A stretch of 64,000 bases of DNA from Lutibaculum baratangense AMV1 (GCF_000496075.1 NZ_AWXZ01000044.1:27309-91308); one strand, 5' to 3'. Positions 31,600 to 42,344 are shown, counted from the first letter of the stretch. Notes: a model not told the origin generated them from the sequence alone. Numbers and translations: made by a program.

Positions 31600-32862
31600 A
31601 TGGGCGAATCGCGCGGACGCACCGTCGTCGTACTCGGGGCAGGTATCGTCGGGGTCTCCTGCGCGCTCCAACTCCTTCGACGGGGGAGGGAGGTGACGCT
31701 GATCGACCGGCGGGAGCCGGGTGAGGAGACCTCCTACGGGAATGCCGGGATCATCGAGGCCGGCAACTACATCCCGATCGCGTTTCCCCTGAACCCGCTC
31801 AAGCTCGTCCAGTACGGCCTCAAGCAGTCGAACGCCCTCAACTTCCACTGGGCCGCGATGCCGCGCGTGGCGCCCTGGCTCCTCGCCCTCGCGCGCCAGT
31901 CGACGCCTGCGGCGATCAAGGCCAATGGCGATGCCGTCAACACGCTCCTGGAGAGCGCGCTCGCGCTGCACAAGGCGCGGCTTGCCGAGGCCGGGCGGCT
32001 CGACCTTCTCCGGGAGACCGGCTGGCTCCACCTCTACCGGAGCGAGAAGAGCTTCGCCGCCTCCGCCTTCGACCGCGACCTCGCCGACGGGCGCGGCTTT
32101 CCCTATCAGGTGATGAGCCCGAAGGAGGCGCAGGAGCTCGAGCCGCATCTCGAGCCGAACTTCGCGCGCGCCCTTCACTGGCCGAGCCACGCGTCGGTCT
32201 CCGACCCGGGCGCCGTCACGCAGGCGTCGTTCGAGCTCTTCGCGCGCGAGGGTGGCCGTTTCCGCCGCGCGTCGGTCCGCACGCTGCGCCGCGAGGGGGA
32301 GCGCTGGTCGGTCGTCACCGACGGCGAGAGCATTGCCGCGGACGAGGCGGTCGTCGCCTTGGGGCCGTGGACGCCGCAGGCTCTGGCGCCGCTCGGACTG
32401 CGCTTTCCCTTCGCCGTGAAGCGCGGCTACCACCAGCATTACCAGGCACGCGGCAATGCCACTCTGACCCGCCCGGTGCTGGACATGGACGAGGGCTACG
32501 TGCTGACGCCGATGGCGAAGGGCTATCGCATCACGACGGGGGTGGAGTTCGGCCACATGGACACGCCGCCGACCCCCGTTCAGCTGCGCAAGGCCCGGGC
32601 AAAGGCGGGCGAACTCTTTCCGCTCGGCGAGGCGATCTCCGAGGAGCCGTGGCTCGGCCGCCGGCCGTGCCTGCCGGATTCCCGCCCGGTTCTGGGGCCC
32701 GCCCCTGGTCAGGAGGGCCTGTGGCTCGCCTTCGGCCATGGCCATCTCGGCTTCACCCTCGGGCCGGTGAGCGGCGAGCTGATCGCGCAGATGATGACCG
32801 GCGAGGCGCCCCTTGTGGACCCGGCGCCCTTCGCGGCCGACCGGTTCGGCGCACCGAACTGA
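31600..32862 (+). CDS. FAD-dependent oxidoreductase, D-amino acid dehydrogenase (DadA)-like
   Basis: 420 aa. The dinucleotide-binding loop TVVVLGAGIVGVSCALQLLRRG opens the chain (cut here to its core G-A-G-I-V-G), followed by ETSYGNAGIIEAGNYIP, which matches DadA-type enzymes. The C-terminal SRPVLGPAPGQEGLWLAFGHGHLG closes the FAD domain. It probably oxidises a D-amino acid or similar secondary amine and passes electrons to quinone. ATG 31600 has GGGGGAG upstream. The next gene, a P1-family peptidase, converges three bases away. Confidence 0.85.
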   Translation: MGESRGRTVVVLGAGIVGVSCALQLLRRGREVTLIDRREPGEETSYGNAGIIEAGNYIPIAFPLNPLKLVQYGLKQSNALNFHWAAMPRVAPWLLALARQSTPAAIKANGDAVNTLLESALALHKARLAEAGRLDLLRETGWLHLYRSEKSFAASAFDRDLADGRGFPYQVMSPKEAQELEPHLEPNFARALHWPSHASVSDPGAVTQASFELFAREGGRFRRASVRTLRREGERWSVVTDGESIAADEAVVALGPWTPQALAPLGLRFPFAVKRGYHQHYQARGNATLTRPVLDMDEGYVLTPMAKGYRITTGVEFGHMDTPPTPVQLRKARAKAGELFPLGEAISEEPWLGRRPCLPDSRPVLGPAPGQEGLWLAFGHGHLGFTLGPVSGELIAQMMTGEAPLVDPAPFAADRFGAPN

Positions 32863-32865
32863 CGT

Positions 32866-33873
32866 TCAGCGGCTGAAGCGGTCGCGATAGGCCGGCAGCA
32901 GGGCCGATCCGGCGCCGGCCGCGCCCGCCTCGTAGACGCCGCGCGCGATCGCACGGGCGAGGCAGATGGCGGCGGCGCTGCCGATCCTCACCATGTCGCG
33001 CAGCGGCGAGACGAGCTCGCGCCGCCCGGTGGCGAGGGCGAAGACGATGTCGCCGTCGAGCGGCGTGTGGATCGGATGAAGCGCCCGCGCCATGCCGTCC
33101 TGCGCCATCGTCGCGAGGCGCGAGGTCTCCGGCTTGGACAGCGCCGCGTCGGTCGCCACGACCGCGAGCGTTGTGGCGGCGCCGGGCGTCTCGCCCTTCG
33201 TGAGCGGAAGGAGAGCCTCCGCGGGAACGGGGCAGGGCAGGCCGTGACCGCCGAACTCGCCGCCGATCTCCCACGCGCCGGCCCAGAAATGCGGGCCCTC
33301 GCCGACCGTCGCGCGGCCGACAGCGTTCACCACGGCAAGGGCGGCGACGGTGCATCCATTGTCGAGGACAAGCGAGGCGCTCCCCACACCGCCTCGGTAA
33401 TTCGCGGTCGTGGCCCCCAGTCCCGCGCCCACCGAGCCGAGAGCGAAATCTGCCCCGGCGGCCTCGGCCGCGCGCCAGCCGAGATCCCGGTAGGGCGGAT
33501 AGCGCCCCCATCCCTTGTCGCCGCCATTCGCGAGGTCGAAGAGGATCGCACCCGGCACGATCGGCACGCGGTGGCCCGCCACCTCGAAGCCGCGCCCGGC
33601 CGCGCGGAGGAAGGCCTGCACGCCCGAGGCCGCGTCGAGCCCGAAGGCCGAGCCGCCCGACAGCACGATCGCGTCGACCCCCGGAACCGTCATCTCGGGG
33701 GCCAGGAGGGCCGTCTCGCGGGTGCCCGGTCCTCCGCCACGCACGTCGACGCCGGCGGTCGCCGGCGCGTCGCACAGAACGACGGTCGTGCCGGAGAGGA
33801 GGGCGGCGTCTTCGGCATGACCGACGGCGAGGCCGTGCACGTCGGTGAGGGCGTTGCGTGGGCCGGGGCGCAT
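32866..33873 (-). CDS. P1-family peptidase (DmpA/NylC-like N-terminal nucleophile hydrolase)
   Basis: 335 aa. Members of this family cut themselves into two chains and then hydrolyse N-terminal amino acids, beta-peptides or cyclic amides. Landmarks: NALTDVHGLAVGHAED start, GGGPGTRET, LSGGSAFGLDAASGV and the new N-terminal region GAATTLAVVATDA, where T234 is the expected nucleophile. The late AICLARAIARGVYEA is also typical. Its substrate is unknown; it converges on the DadA-like gene and lies downstream of the livK terminator. Confidence 0.9.
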   Translation of the reverse strand: MRPGPRNALTDVHGLAVGHAEDAALLSGTTVVLCDAPATAGVDVRGGGPGTRETALLAPEMTVPGVDAIVLSGGSAFGLDAASGVQAFLRAAGRGFEVAGHRVPIVPGAILFDLANGGDKGWGRYPPYRDLGWRAAEAAGADFALGSVGAGLGATTANYRGGVGSASLVLDNGCTVAALAVVNAVGRATVGEGPHFWAGAWEIGGEFGGHGLPCPVPAEALLPLTKGETPGAATTLAVVATDAALSKPETSRLATMAQDGMARALHPIHTPLDGDIVFALATGRRELVSPLRDMVRIGSAAAICLARAIARGVYEAGAAGAGSALLPAYRDRFSR

Positions 33874-33894
33874 GGGCGGATCTCCCAGAATGCG

Positions 33895-33924
33895 AAAAGG
33901 GCCCGCGCATTCCGGCGCGGGCCC
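33895..33924 (-). terminator. rho-independent terminator after livK
   Basis: GGGCCCGCGC (33899-33908) and GCGCGGGCCC (33915-33924) form a perfect 10-bp stem with loop ATTCCG. On the minus strand the stem is followed by TTTT (AAAA at 33895-33898 on plus). It lies 36 bp after the livK stop and separates livK from the peptidase gene. Confidence 0.9.
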
Positions 33925-33959
33925 AGAGGCTAGAGGCTCAGATCGCGTCCGTCAGGCGA

Positions 33960-35069
33960 TCACATGCTCTCGAGGTAATCGTACTCGCCGTCCTTCCACT
34001 CGTAGAAGACATAGCCCGGCAGGGTGACGTCGCCCTTGTCGTCGAACTCGAGCTCGCCCAGCACCGTGTCGAACGTGCCCTCGTTGAGGGCGTCGACGAC
34101 CGCGTCGTAGTCGGTCGAGCCGGCCGCCTCGACGGCCTGGACCCACGCCTGGATCGCGGCATAGGTGTAGAGGACGTAGCCTTCAGGCTCGATGTTCTGG
34201 CCGCGGAACTCCTCCACGACCGGGGCCGCCTTCTCGCTCTTGCGCGGGTCGGGCGAGAACGTCATCAGCGTGCCGGCGCCGGCGTCGCCGGTGATCGACC
34301 AGTACTCGTCGGTCACCAGAGCGTCGCCCGAGACGAGGATCGTGTCCATGCCCTGGTCGCGCATCTGGCGCACGATCAGCCCGGCCTCGGTGTGGTAGCC
34401 GCCGACATAGAGCACGTCGACATTGCTCTGCTTCAGCTTCGAGACGAGGGCCGTGTAGTCCTTCTCTCCGGCGGTGTAGGCCTCGTAGATGACCTCTTCC
34501 TTGCCGGCCTCGTTCAGGTACTTCTTCGTCTCGTCCGCCAGGCCCTTGCCGTAGGCGGTCTTGTCGTGGACGATCGCGATGTTCTTGTCGCCGAAGTGCT
34601 CGGCGAGATACTCGCCGGCGACCTGGCCCTGCTGGTCGTCACGACCGCAGACGCGGAAGATGCCGTCGCCGGGGCGGTTCTCGGTGAAGGTCGGATTGGT
34701 CGAAGCCGGCGAGATCTGGATGATCCCCTCCTCGGCGTAGACCTGGCTCGCCGGGATCGAGGAGCCGGAGCAGAAGTGGCCCGCCACGAAGACCACGTCG
34801 CCGCCGGCGAACTGGTTCGCCACCGCGACGGCCTGCTTCGGATCGCACGCGTCGTCGCCGATCCGCAGGACGAGCTGCTCGCCCAGCACGCCGCCGGCGG
34901 CGTTGATGTCCTTCACGGCCTGCTCGGCGCCGGCCTTCATCTGCGCACCGAACGTCGCGTACTGGCCGGTCATCGGGCCGGCCGTCGCGATCGCGATTTC
35001 GGCGAGTGCGGCGCCGGGAGCGGCCGCCAGGCCGACGAGTACCACGCCCGCAAGGAGATGCTTCTTCAT
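33960..35069 (-). CDS. livK: branched-chain amino acid ABC transporter, periplasmic binding protein
   Basis: 369 aa, Leu/Ile/Val-binding (type I periplasmic) protein. A signal peptide (KKHLLAGVVLVGLAAAPGAALA) precedes EIAIATAGPMTGQYATFGAQ, the usual mature start, and GGVLGEQLVLRIGDDACDPKQ and the cysteines of that loop and of VAGHFCSGSS form the family disulfide. ATG 35069 is chosen over an adjacent TTG. Its coding sequence has its own leader (143 bp) after the DUF6867-like gene and its own terminator. Confidence 0.95.
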   Translation of the reverse strand: MKKHLLAGVVLVGLAAAPGAALAEIAIATAGPMTGQYATFGAQMKAGAEQAVKDINAAGGVLGEQLVLRIGDDACDPKQAVAVANQFAGGDVVFVAGHFCSGSSIPASQVYAEEGIIQISPASTNPTFTENRPGDGIFRVCGRDDQQGQVAGEYLAEHFGDKNIAIVHDKTAYGKGLADETKKYLNEAGKEEVIYEAYTAGEKDYTALVSKLKQSNVDVLYVGGYHTEAGLIVRQMRDQGMDTILVSGDALVTDEYWSITGDAGAGTLMTFSPDPRKSEKAAPVVEEFRGQNIEPEGYVLYTYAAIQAWVQAVEAAGSTDYDAVVDALNEGTFDTVLGELEFDDKGDVTLPGYVFYEWKDGEYDYLESM

Positions 35070-35129
35070 CAAACTATTCCCTCTCTGCTACCCGCAAGCG
35101 CCCGTCTTCCGCGGCCGCCGCGATCTCGT

Positions 35130-35144
35130 CCGGACGAAGTCCGG
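35130..35144. repeat. short palindrome in the livK leader
   Basis: CCGGAC-GAA-GTCCGG is a perfect 6-bp stem with a three-base loop in the space between the livF-side gene and livK. The half sites resemble the core of the palindromes between purS and purQ. It may be a degenerate dispersed palindrome or part of the livK control region. Confidence 0.4.
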
Positions 35145-35212
35145 TTGTCCCCAATAATGCACGGGTCGACGAGGAAGAACATCATCTTCGCGTGCTTCCC
35201 TCGTCTCCGGCA

Positions 35213-35560
35213 TCAACCTTTCGCGCGCCACCCGAACGGGCCCGCGCGCTCGTAGATCCAGCGGTACTGCGTCACCATCTGCTTCACCCGCTTGAGCCGG
35301 AAGCCGAGCCATCCGGCGATCTGCAGCACCACCAGGTCGACCAGGTAGTAGTGGAGCGACAGAAGCGTTCCCTCGAACAGCGCGAAGTGCAGGAAGCGAA
35401 CGAAGGCTGCCAGCAGGAACACGTAGGCGACGAGCTGCAGATAGGGGCGCCACGTCATCGCGATGGCGCGCCCGGACAGCCACGCCGCACCGCCCCCGAG
35501 CAGGATGGTAACGAGGAGGAAGGTGCCGAAGGACTGCTCTTCGTAGAGGATGCCGGTCAT
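35213..35560 (-). CDS. small membrane protein of the liv locus (DUF6867-like)
   Basis: 115 aa with three hydrophobic stretches (TFLLVTILLGGGAAWLSG, LQLVAYVFLLAAFVRFLHFALF, HYYLVDLVVLQIAGWLGFRL) and a basic C-terminal tail. I recognise it as the uncharacterised protein that in Hyphomicrobiales sits beside livF; I believe its Pfam name is DUF6867. It lies 14 bp after livF on the same strand. Its constant link with the liv genes suggests an accessory role in the transporter, but none is proven. Confidence 0.75.
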   Translation of the reverse strand: MTGILYEEQSFGTFLLVTILLGGGAAWLSGRAIAMTWRPYLQLVAYVFLLAAFVRFLHFALFEGTLLSLHYYLVDLVVLQIAGWLGFRLKRVKQMVTQYRWIYERAGPFGWRAKG

Positions 35561-35574
35561 GCTCTCGTCGCCCT

Positions 35575-36306
35575 CTAGTGCCGTCCGCCTTCGAGATAGG
35601 CCGCCCGGACCTCCTCGCGCGCGAGGAGCTCGGCGCCCGTGCCGTTCATCGTGATGCTGCCGTTCACCATCACGTAGCCCCGATGCGCGAGCTTCAGCGC
35701 GTGAAACGCGTTCTGCTCGACGAGGAAGACCGTCAGCCCTTCCGTCCGGTTCAACTCCGCGATCGCCGCGAAGATCTGCTTCACGACGAGCGGCGCGAGC
35801 CCCAGCGACGGCTCGTCGAGGAGCAGAAGGCGCGGCCTGCTCATCAGCGCACGGCCGATAGCGAGCATCTGCTGCTCGCCGCCCGAAAGGGTGCCGCCTC
35901 GCTGGTTGCGGCGCGCCTTCAGGACCGGAAACAGCTCGTAGACCTTCTGGAGGTCCTCGTCGAAATGGGAGAGGTCGGTGACGCCCGCGCCCATTTGCAG
36001 GTTCTCGAGCACCGTCATGCGCGGAAAGATCCGCCGTCCCTCGGGGGACTGGGCGATCGCCATGCGCATGATCTCGTGCGTCGGCATGCGCGTGATGTCG
36101 GTGCCGTCGAACGTCACGGACCCGGTGCGGGCCTGCGGACTGCCGCAGATCGTCATCATCAGCGTCGACTTGCCGGCGCCGTTCGCGCCGATCAGCGTCA
36201 CGATCTCGCCGACATGCACGTCGAGGTCGACGCCGCGCAGGGCGATGATGTTGCCGTAGTAGGTCTCGACGCCGCGGACCGAGAGGAGGGGGGATGCCGC
36301 GTTCAT
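35575..36306 (-). CDS. livF: branched-chain amino acid ABC transporter ATP-binding protein LivF
   Basis: 243 aa cytoplasmic ATPase. Walker A is GANGAGKST (40-48), signature LSGGEQQMLAIGRAL, Walker B LLLDEPSLGLAP. LLSVRGVETYYGNIIALRGV is the LivF-type start. ATG overlaps the livG stop by ATGA. Works with LivG, LivM and LivH encoded upstream on the same strand. Confidence 0.96.
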   Translation of the reverse strand: MNAASPLLSVRGVETYYGNIIALRGVDLDVHVGEIVTLIGANGAGKSTLMMTICGSPQARTGSVTFDGTDITRMPTHEIMRMAIAQSPEGRRIFPRMTVLENLQMGAGVTDLSHFDEDLQKVYELFPVLKARRNQRGGTLSGGEQQMLAIGRALMSRPRLLLLDEPSLGLAPLVVKQIFAAIAELNRTEGLTVFLVEQNAFHALKLAHRGYVMVNGSITMNGTGAELLAREEVRAAYLEGGRH

Positions 36307-37204
36307 CGGCGCTCGGCCTCTTCCTTGATCTCCTCGACCTCTTCCTCCGCGGCCTCGACCTCGTCGTCCTCCACGCCGAGATAGGCGGCTATGACCGCAG
36401 GATCGTTGCGGATCACGTCGGCCGGCCCGTCGGCGATCTTCTTGCCGTAGTCGAGAACGACGACGTGATCGGAGATCTCCATCACCACGCTCATGTCGTG
36501 CTCGATCAGCAGCACCGAGGTTTGGTACTCGTCGCGGATGAGGCGGAGGAGGTCGTTCAGCTCCGCGGATTCGCGCGGGTTGAGGCCGGCAGCCGGCTCG
36601 TCGAGGCACAGGATCTCGGGGCGCGTGCACATCGCCCGCGCGATCTCGAGCCGGCGCTGGGCGCCGTAGGGAAGGTCCGCGGCGGGGTCGTCCGCGCGGT
36701 CGATCAGGCGGATCTGCTCGAGCCAGGAGGTGGCGAACCCGATCGCCTCCTTCTCGGAGCGGCGGTAGTGCGAGAGCCCCAGCACGCCGCCGAAGGTGAA
36801 GTAGGAGGCCTTCATCAACGGGTTGTGCTGCGCCACCATGAGGTTCTCGAGCACCGTCATGCCGCCGAACAGCCGGATGTTCTGGAAGGTGCGGGCGACC
36901 TTCGCGCGCGCCGCGATCTGGAAGTCGGGCATGCGCTCGAGCAGGAACTCCTCCCCCTCGGCGCGCCGCATCGTCAACCGGCCTTCCGTCGGCTTGTAGA
37001 ACCCCGTGATGCAGTTGAAGACGGTGGTCTTGCCGGCACCGTTCGGGCCGATGATGGCCGTGATGTCGCCGCGTCCCACCGCGAAGCTCAGGTCGTCGAC
37101 CGCCACGAGACCGCCGAAGCGCATCGTGAGATGCTCGACGTCGAGCACGGGATCCGCCTCCCAGCGCGGCGTGGGGGAGGGTGCGGCGATGGCTGTCTCG
37201 CTCA

Positions 37205-37208
<4 letters not shown>
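36303..37208 (-). CDS. livG: branched-chain amino acid ABC transporter ATP-binding protein LivG
   Basis: 301 aa. Walker A GPNGAGKT (54-61), LFGGMTVLENLMVAQH, the signature region LPYGAQRRLEIARAM and Walker B LCLDEPAAGLNP are all LivG-type. A strongly acidic and helical tail (residues about 278-301, VEDDEVEAAEEEVEEI) extends beyond the usual end. ATG overlaps the livM stop. An ATG one codon downstream is an equal alternative start. Confidence 0.95.
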
Positions 37209-38530
<1,322 letters not shown>

Positions 38531-38537
38531 GAGACGA

Positions 38538-39476
38538 TCAGACCTTCTCGACTTCGGGGCGCCCGAGAATGCCGGACGGAAGGAAGATCAGCACGATGGC
38601 GAGGATGGAGAACGCCGCCACGTCCTTGTATTCGATCGAGAAATAGGCGGACCAGAAGGTCTCGATCAGGCCGATCAGCAGCCCCCCGAGCATCGCGCCG
38701 GGCAGCGAGCCGATGCCGCCGAGCACGGCCGCGGTGAACGCCTTAACGCCGGCGATGAAGCCGATGTAGAAGTCGATCACGCCGTAGTAGAGCAGGTACA
38801 TGAGGCCCGCGACGGCGGCGAGGGCGGCGCCCATCACGAAGGTGAGCGAGATCGTCCGGTCGACGTTCACGCCGAGGAGCGCGGCCATCTTGCGGTCCTG
38901 CTCGCAGGCCCGCTGCGAGCGGCCGAGAGAGGTCTTCGCGATGATCAGCGTGAACACCGTCATCAGGACGACCGTCGTGACGATGATGAGGATCTGCGCG
39001 AAGGAGAGGTTGACCCTGAACACCGCGCCGGTCGGCCCTTCGAGCTCCATCAGCGTGAAGCCGCCGGAGAACAGCGGCTGCAGCGGCTTCACGCGGGCGC
39101 CCTGGGCGATCTGCACGAAGTTCTGCAGGACGATCGACATGCCGATCGCGGTGATCAGAGGCGCGAGCCGGAAGGAGCCCCTCAAGGGCCGGTAGGCGAG
39201 CCGCTCGACCGTCCAGCCGTAGACTGACGTGAGCGCCATCGCGATGAGCAGGACGAGAATGAGGGCCAGGATGAGGACGGCGAGCGAGCTGCCCGCCGTC
39301 AGGCCGAAGGCGATGATCGCGATCAGCGCGATGAACGACCCCACCATGAAGATGTCGCCGTGGGCGAAGTTGATCATCCCTATGATGCCGTAGACCATCG
39401 TGTAGCCGATGGCGATCAGCCCGTAGATCGATCCGAGTGTCAGCCCGTTGATGAGCTGCTGGACGAAATACTCCAT
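38538..39476 (-). CDS. livH: branched-chain amino acid ABC transporter permease LivH
   Basis: 312 aa permease, first gene of the livHMGF run. Start MEYFVQQLINGLTLGSIYGL is typical; YTMVYGIIGMINFAHGDIFM is the core signature, and RACEQDRKMAALLGVNVDRT the ATPase contact loop. The 200 bp upstream, up to pcaC, should carry the liv promoter. livK is transcribed in the same direction at the far end but from its own leader. Confidence 0.96.
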   Translation of the reverse strand: MEYFVQQLINGLTLGSIYGLIAIGYTMVYGIIGMINFAHGDIFMVGSFIALIAIIAFGLTAGSSLAVLILALILVLLIAMALTSVYGWTVERLAYRPLRGSFRLAPLITAIGMSIVLQNFVQIAQGARVKPLQPLFSGGFTLMELEGPTGAVFRVNLSFAQILIIVTTVVLMTVFTLIIAKTSLGRSQRACEQDRKMAALLGVNVDRTISLTFVMGAALAAVAGLMYLLYYGVIDFYIGFIAGVKAFTAAVLGGIGSLPGAMLGGLLIGLIETFWSAYFSIEYKDVAAFSILAIVLIFLPSGILGRPEVEKV

Positions 39477-39676
39477 CCCGCGCCGGTACCCCTTACGCAC
39501 CCTGCTCTTGTCCAGGTCCCCACCTCGGGACCGGCGGCAGGAATCACGGCACGAATGCCGCCCCATTTGGAGAATTGGTAGCAAGCAGCTTCAGCTGTGA
39601 CAACAAGATTGGCAGACGCGCTTTTGTGCATTGCAGCAGCGGCAGCAGGATGCCGCAAGGGCATGCAACTTTTGGC

Positions 39677-40066
39677 TCAGCCGGAGTCTGCCGCCCTCTC
39701 CGCGAGCACGGATTTTGCGATGCGGTAGCCGCTGTTGGCGGCGGGGACACCGCAATAGATCGCCGCCTGCATCAGCAGGTCCGACAGCTCTTCTTCGGTC
39801 ACGCCACAGTTGACGGAGGCTCGCACATGCATCGCGAACTCCTCCTCGTGCCCCATGGCGAGAAGCATCGCCATGGTGAGGAGGCTGCGCGTCTTCCGGT
39901 CGATCGTCCTGCTTTCCCAGATATCGCCCCAGGCGTTCCGGGTGATGAAGTGCTGGAAGCGTTCGTCGAACGGTGTCTTCCTCGCCTCGGCCCGGTCGAC
40001 ATGCGCGTCTCCCAGGACACTGCGACGGTTCCTCATGCCCGCGGCGTGGCGATCGTCTTCGTTCAT
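39677..40066 (-). CDS. pcaC: 4-carboxymuconolactone decarboxylase
   Basis: Decarboxylates 4-carboxymuconolactone to 3-oxoadipate enol-lactone in the protocatechuate branch of aromatic breakdown. 129 aa, carboxymuconolactone decarboxylase fold. The motif LLAMGHEEEFAMHVRASVNCGVT, with its conserved Glu, His and Cys, marks the active site. It overlaps the end of pcaD by ATGA and is the last gene of the pcaB-pcaD-pcaC run. Confidence 0.94.
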   Translation of the reverse strand: MNEDDRHAAGMRNRRSVLGDAHVDRAEARKTPFDERFQHFITRNAWGDIWESRTIDRKTRSLLTMAMLLAMGHEEEFAMHVRASVNCGVTEEELSDLLMQAAIYCGVPAANSGYRIAKSVLAERAADSG

Positions 40067-40851
40067 CCCTGTTCCTCCGAAAGAAATCGCGCGACGGCCT
40101 GGTTGAAGCCCGCCGGATCCTCGATGTTCGAGAGGTGAGCGGCCTCGAGGGTGACGAGGCGGGCCTGCGGGACGTGACCCACGATCTCTTCGGCCTGCGC
40201 GGGCGGAGTGGCCGGGTCCTTCGACCCGCAGATGACGAGCGTCGGGACCCGGATGGAGCGGATGTCCTCGCGCTGGTCCATGTCGCGGATCGCGGCGCAG
40301 CAGCCCGCATAGCCGGCGGGCAGCGTCGCGAGGATCATGGCCCGGACCCTGGCCACTTCATCGGGATCGGAGGCTTGGAACTCGGGCGAGAACCAGCGCT
40401 CGACGACGGCGTCGACGATGGCGCCCATGCCCTTCTCGGTGACGGTGCGGACGCGGCCGTCCCAGAGCTCCTTCGGCGGCAGGAAGGCCGCCGTGTTTGC
40501 GAGCACCAGCCGGTCGACCCGGTGCGGCGCGTGCACGCCGAGCCACATGCCGGTCATCCCGCCCATGGAAAGCCCGCAGAAATGGGCCTTCTCGACGCCG
40601 AGATAGTCCATCAGCGCCACGACGTCCCGACCCAGCTGGCCGAAGCTGTACTCTCCGGGCGGCGCGGACGAGCGGCCGTGGCCGCGCTGGTCGTAGCGCA
40701 GGATCCGGTAGCGGTCCCCGAAATGCGCCACCTGCGCGTCCCACATCGAGAGGTTCGTGCCGAGGGAGTTCGAGAGGACGAGGAGGGGGGCGCCCTCACG
40801 TCCCGACAACTCGTAGTGGATCGTCGCGTTTTCGATGTCGAGCGTGCTCAC
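40063..40851 (-). CDS. pcaD: 3-oxoadipate enol-lactonase
   Basis: Alpha/beta hydrolase of 262 aa that opens the enol-lactone to 3-oxoadipate. The nucleophile sits in FCGLSMGGMTGMW; the oxyanion loop is LSNSLGTNLSMWD, and ICGSKDPATPP and AAHLSNIEDP carry the acid and histidine. Start is GTG 40851 with GGAGGAG just upstream, overlapping the pcaB stop as GTGA. It is flanked by pcaB and pcaC, which fixes the pathway role. Confidence 0.94.
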   Translation of the reverse strand: MSTLDIENATIHYELSGREGAPLLVLSNSLGTNLSMWDAQVAHFGDRYRILRYDQRGHGRSSAPPGEYSFGQLGRDVVALMDYLGVEKAHFCGLSMGGMTGMWLGVHAPHRVDRLVLANTAAFLPPKELWDGRVRTVTEKGMGAIVDAVVERWFSPEFQASDPDEVARVRAMILATLPAGYAGCCAAIRDMDQREDIRSIRVPTLVICGSKDPATPPAQAEEIVGHVPQARLVTLEAAHLSNIEDPAGFNQAVARFLSEEQG

Positions 40852-42209
40852 CGGTGCTCCTCCTGCCGGTTCCGTGCCGTCTCCTTCCAACGCGCGACGA
40901 CCCGATCGACGGCATGGGGGGCGACACCGAGGTAGTTCTCGGGCGCGAGCGCGGCCTCTATCTCGTCCTGCGAGAGGTGGCGGGTCACCGTCGGGTCCGC
41001 CACGGCGACCTCCCGGAGAGGTCGGCCTTCGGCCATGGCTGTCGCCGCGAGCTTGCCCACGAGCGTCTTCGCCTCGCCCCGCCCCATCGTCCCCGCGAGC
41101 CTCATCATCAGCGCCTCCGACATCATCGTGCCGTTGCCGAGGGAGAGGTTCTGCCGCATCCGCCGCTCGTCGACCTCGAGGCCCTCCACTGTCTCCGCCG
41201 TCTGGGAAAGGGCGCCGGCGAGGCACTCCATGATCTGGGGCAGCGTCAGCCACTCCGCGTGCCAGCCGCCGACGCCCCGCTCGTGCTCCTGCAGCTGGCC
41301 GGAGAGCAGCCCACCGAGCGCTCCCTGAGCCGCGTGGTAGGCCGCGACGATGGCCGGGGCGGCGACCGGGTTGCGCTTCTGCGGCATCGTGGAGGAGCCG
41401 CCCCGGCCGGGGCCGGCGGGCTCGGCTGCCTCCGCGATCTCGGCCTGCATGAGGAGCGCGATGTCGCGGGCGATCTTCGCGAGCCCCGCCATCAGGATCA
41501 CGGCTTCCGACGCCAGCCTGAGGAAGCGGTCGCGGCCGACATGCCACGTCACGTCAGGCTCGTGGAGGCCCAGCCGGCGCGCGAGCGCCGCCCGCACGGC
41601 CGGACCGCTCTCCCCCAGGGCCGAGAGCGTGCCCACGGCTCCCCCGAACTGCAGCGTCGCGGCCTCCTCGAAGGCGAGATCGAGGTGCCTGGCGCTGCGA
41701 TCGATCTGGTCGAGCCAGCCGGCGGCCTTCATGCCGAAGGTCGTCGGCATGGCCGGCTGCAGGAGCGTGCGCCCGGGCATGGGCGTCGTCCTGTAACGCT
41801 CGGCCAGCTTCGCGAGAGCGGCGGAAATGCGCTCGAGGTCGCTCCGGACGTGCGGGCGGACGCTCTTGAGCTGCAGCGCTCGCGCCGTGTCCAGCACGTC
41901 CTGGCTCGTCGCGCCCCAGTGCACCCAGGGGCGGCCCTCCGGGCTGCAGGCCTCGCCGAACGCGGCCACGAACGGGAACGCGGGGTTGCCGGAGAGGCGG
42001 GCCTTCTCGGCGATATCCCCGATATCCGGCCGGAAGCCCTCGGCGGCTTCGGCGATGGCTCGGGCAGCCTCGTGAGGGATGACGCCGGCTTCGGCTTCCG
42101 CGGCCGCGAGCGCCACCTCGAAGGCCGCCATGGCGCGGAGCTCCGCCTCGTCCGAGAAGACCTCCGCCACATCGGGGGTCGAGAACAGCGAGCGCAGCAG
42201 GTGTTGCAT
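40848..42209 (-). CDS. pcaB: 3-carboxy-cis,cis-muconate cycloisomerase
   Basis: Closes carboxymuconate to the muconolactone in the protocatechuate branch. 453 aa, fumarase/aspartase superfamily. Motifs: VHWGATSQDVLDTARALQL, PGRTLLQPAMPTTFG and the signature GGSSTMPQKRNPVAAP. First gene of pcaBDC; the dioxygenase genes pcaHG and the regulator pcaQ are not in the window, so the ring-opening step must be encoded elsewhere. Divergent from the cox-like operon across 135 bp. Confidence 0.94.
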   Translation of the reverse strand: MQHLLRSLFSTPDVAEVFSDEAELRAMAAFEVALAAAEAEAGVIPHEAARAIAEAAEGFRPDIGDIAEKARLSGNPAFPFVAAFGEACSPEGRPWVHWGATSQDVLDTARALQLKSVRPHVRSDLERISAALAKLAERYRTTPMPGRTLLQPAMPTTFGMKAAGWLDQIDRSARHLDLAFEEAATLQFGGAVGTLSALGESGPAVRAALARRLGLHEPDVTWHVGRDRFLRLASEAVILMAGLAKIARDIALLMQAEIAEAAEPAGPGRGGSSTMPQKRNPVAAPAIVAAYHAAQGALGGLLSGQLQEHERGVGGWHAEWLTLPQIMECLAGALSQTAETVEGLEVDERRMRQNLSLGNGTMMSEALMMRLAGTMGRGEAKTLVGKLAATAMAEGRPLREVAVADPTVTRHLSQDEIEAALAPENYLGVAPHAVDRVVARWKETARNRQEEHR

Positions 42210-42344
42210 CGGGTCGTTCCGTGGAGGAGGTGGTGATGGGGCGGGACCATAGTGGCGGGTTTGGACGGTGTCACGGTGGCGGCCGCCGCGCCGGTGCCCC
42301 ACTTGAACGGAAACCGACGGGCTTTGAGGACAACCGGTGTGACG

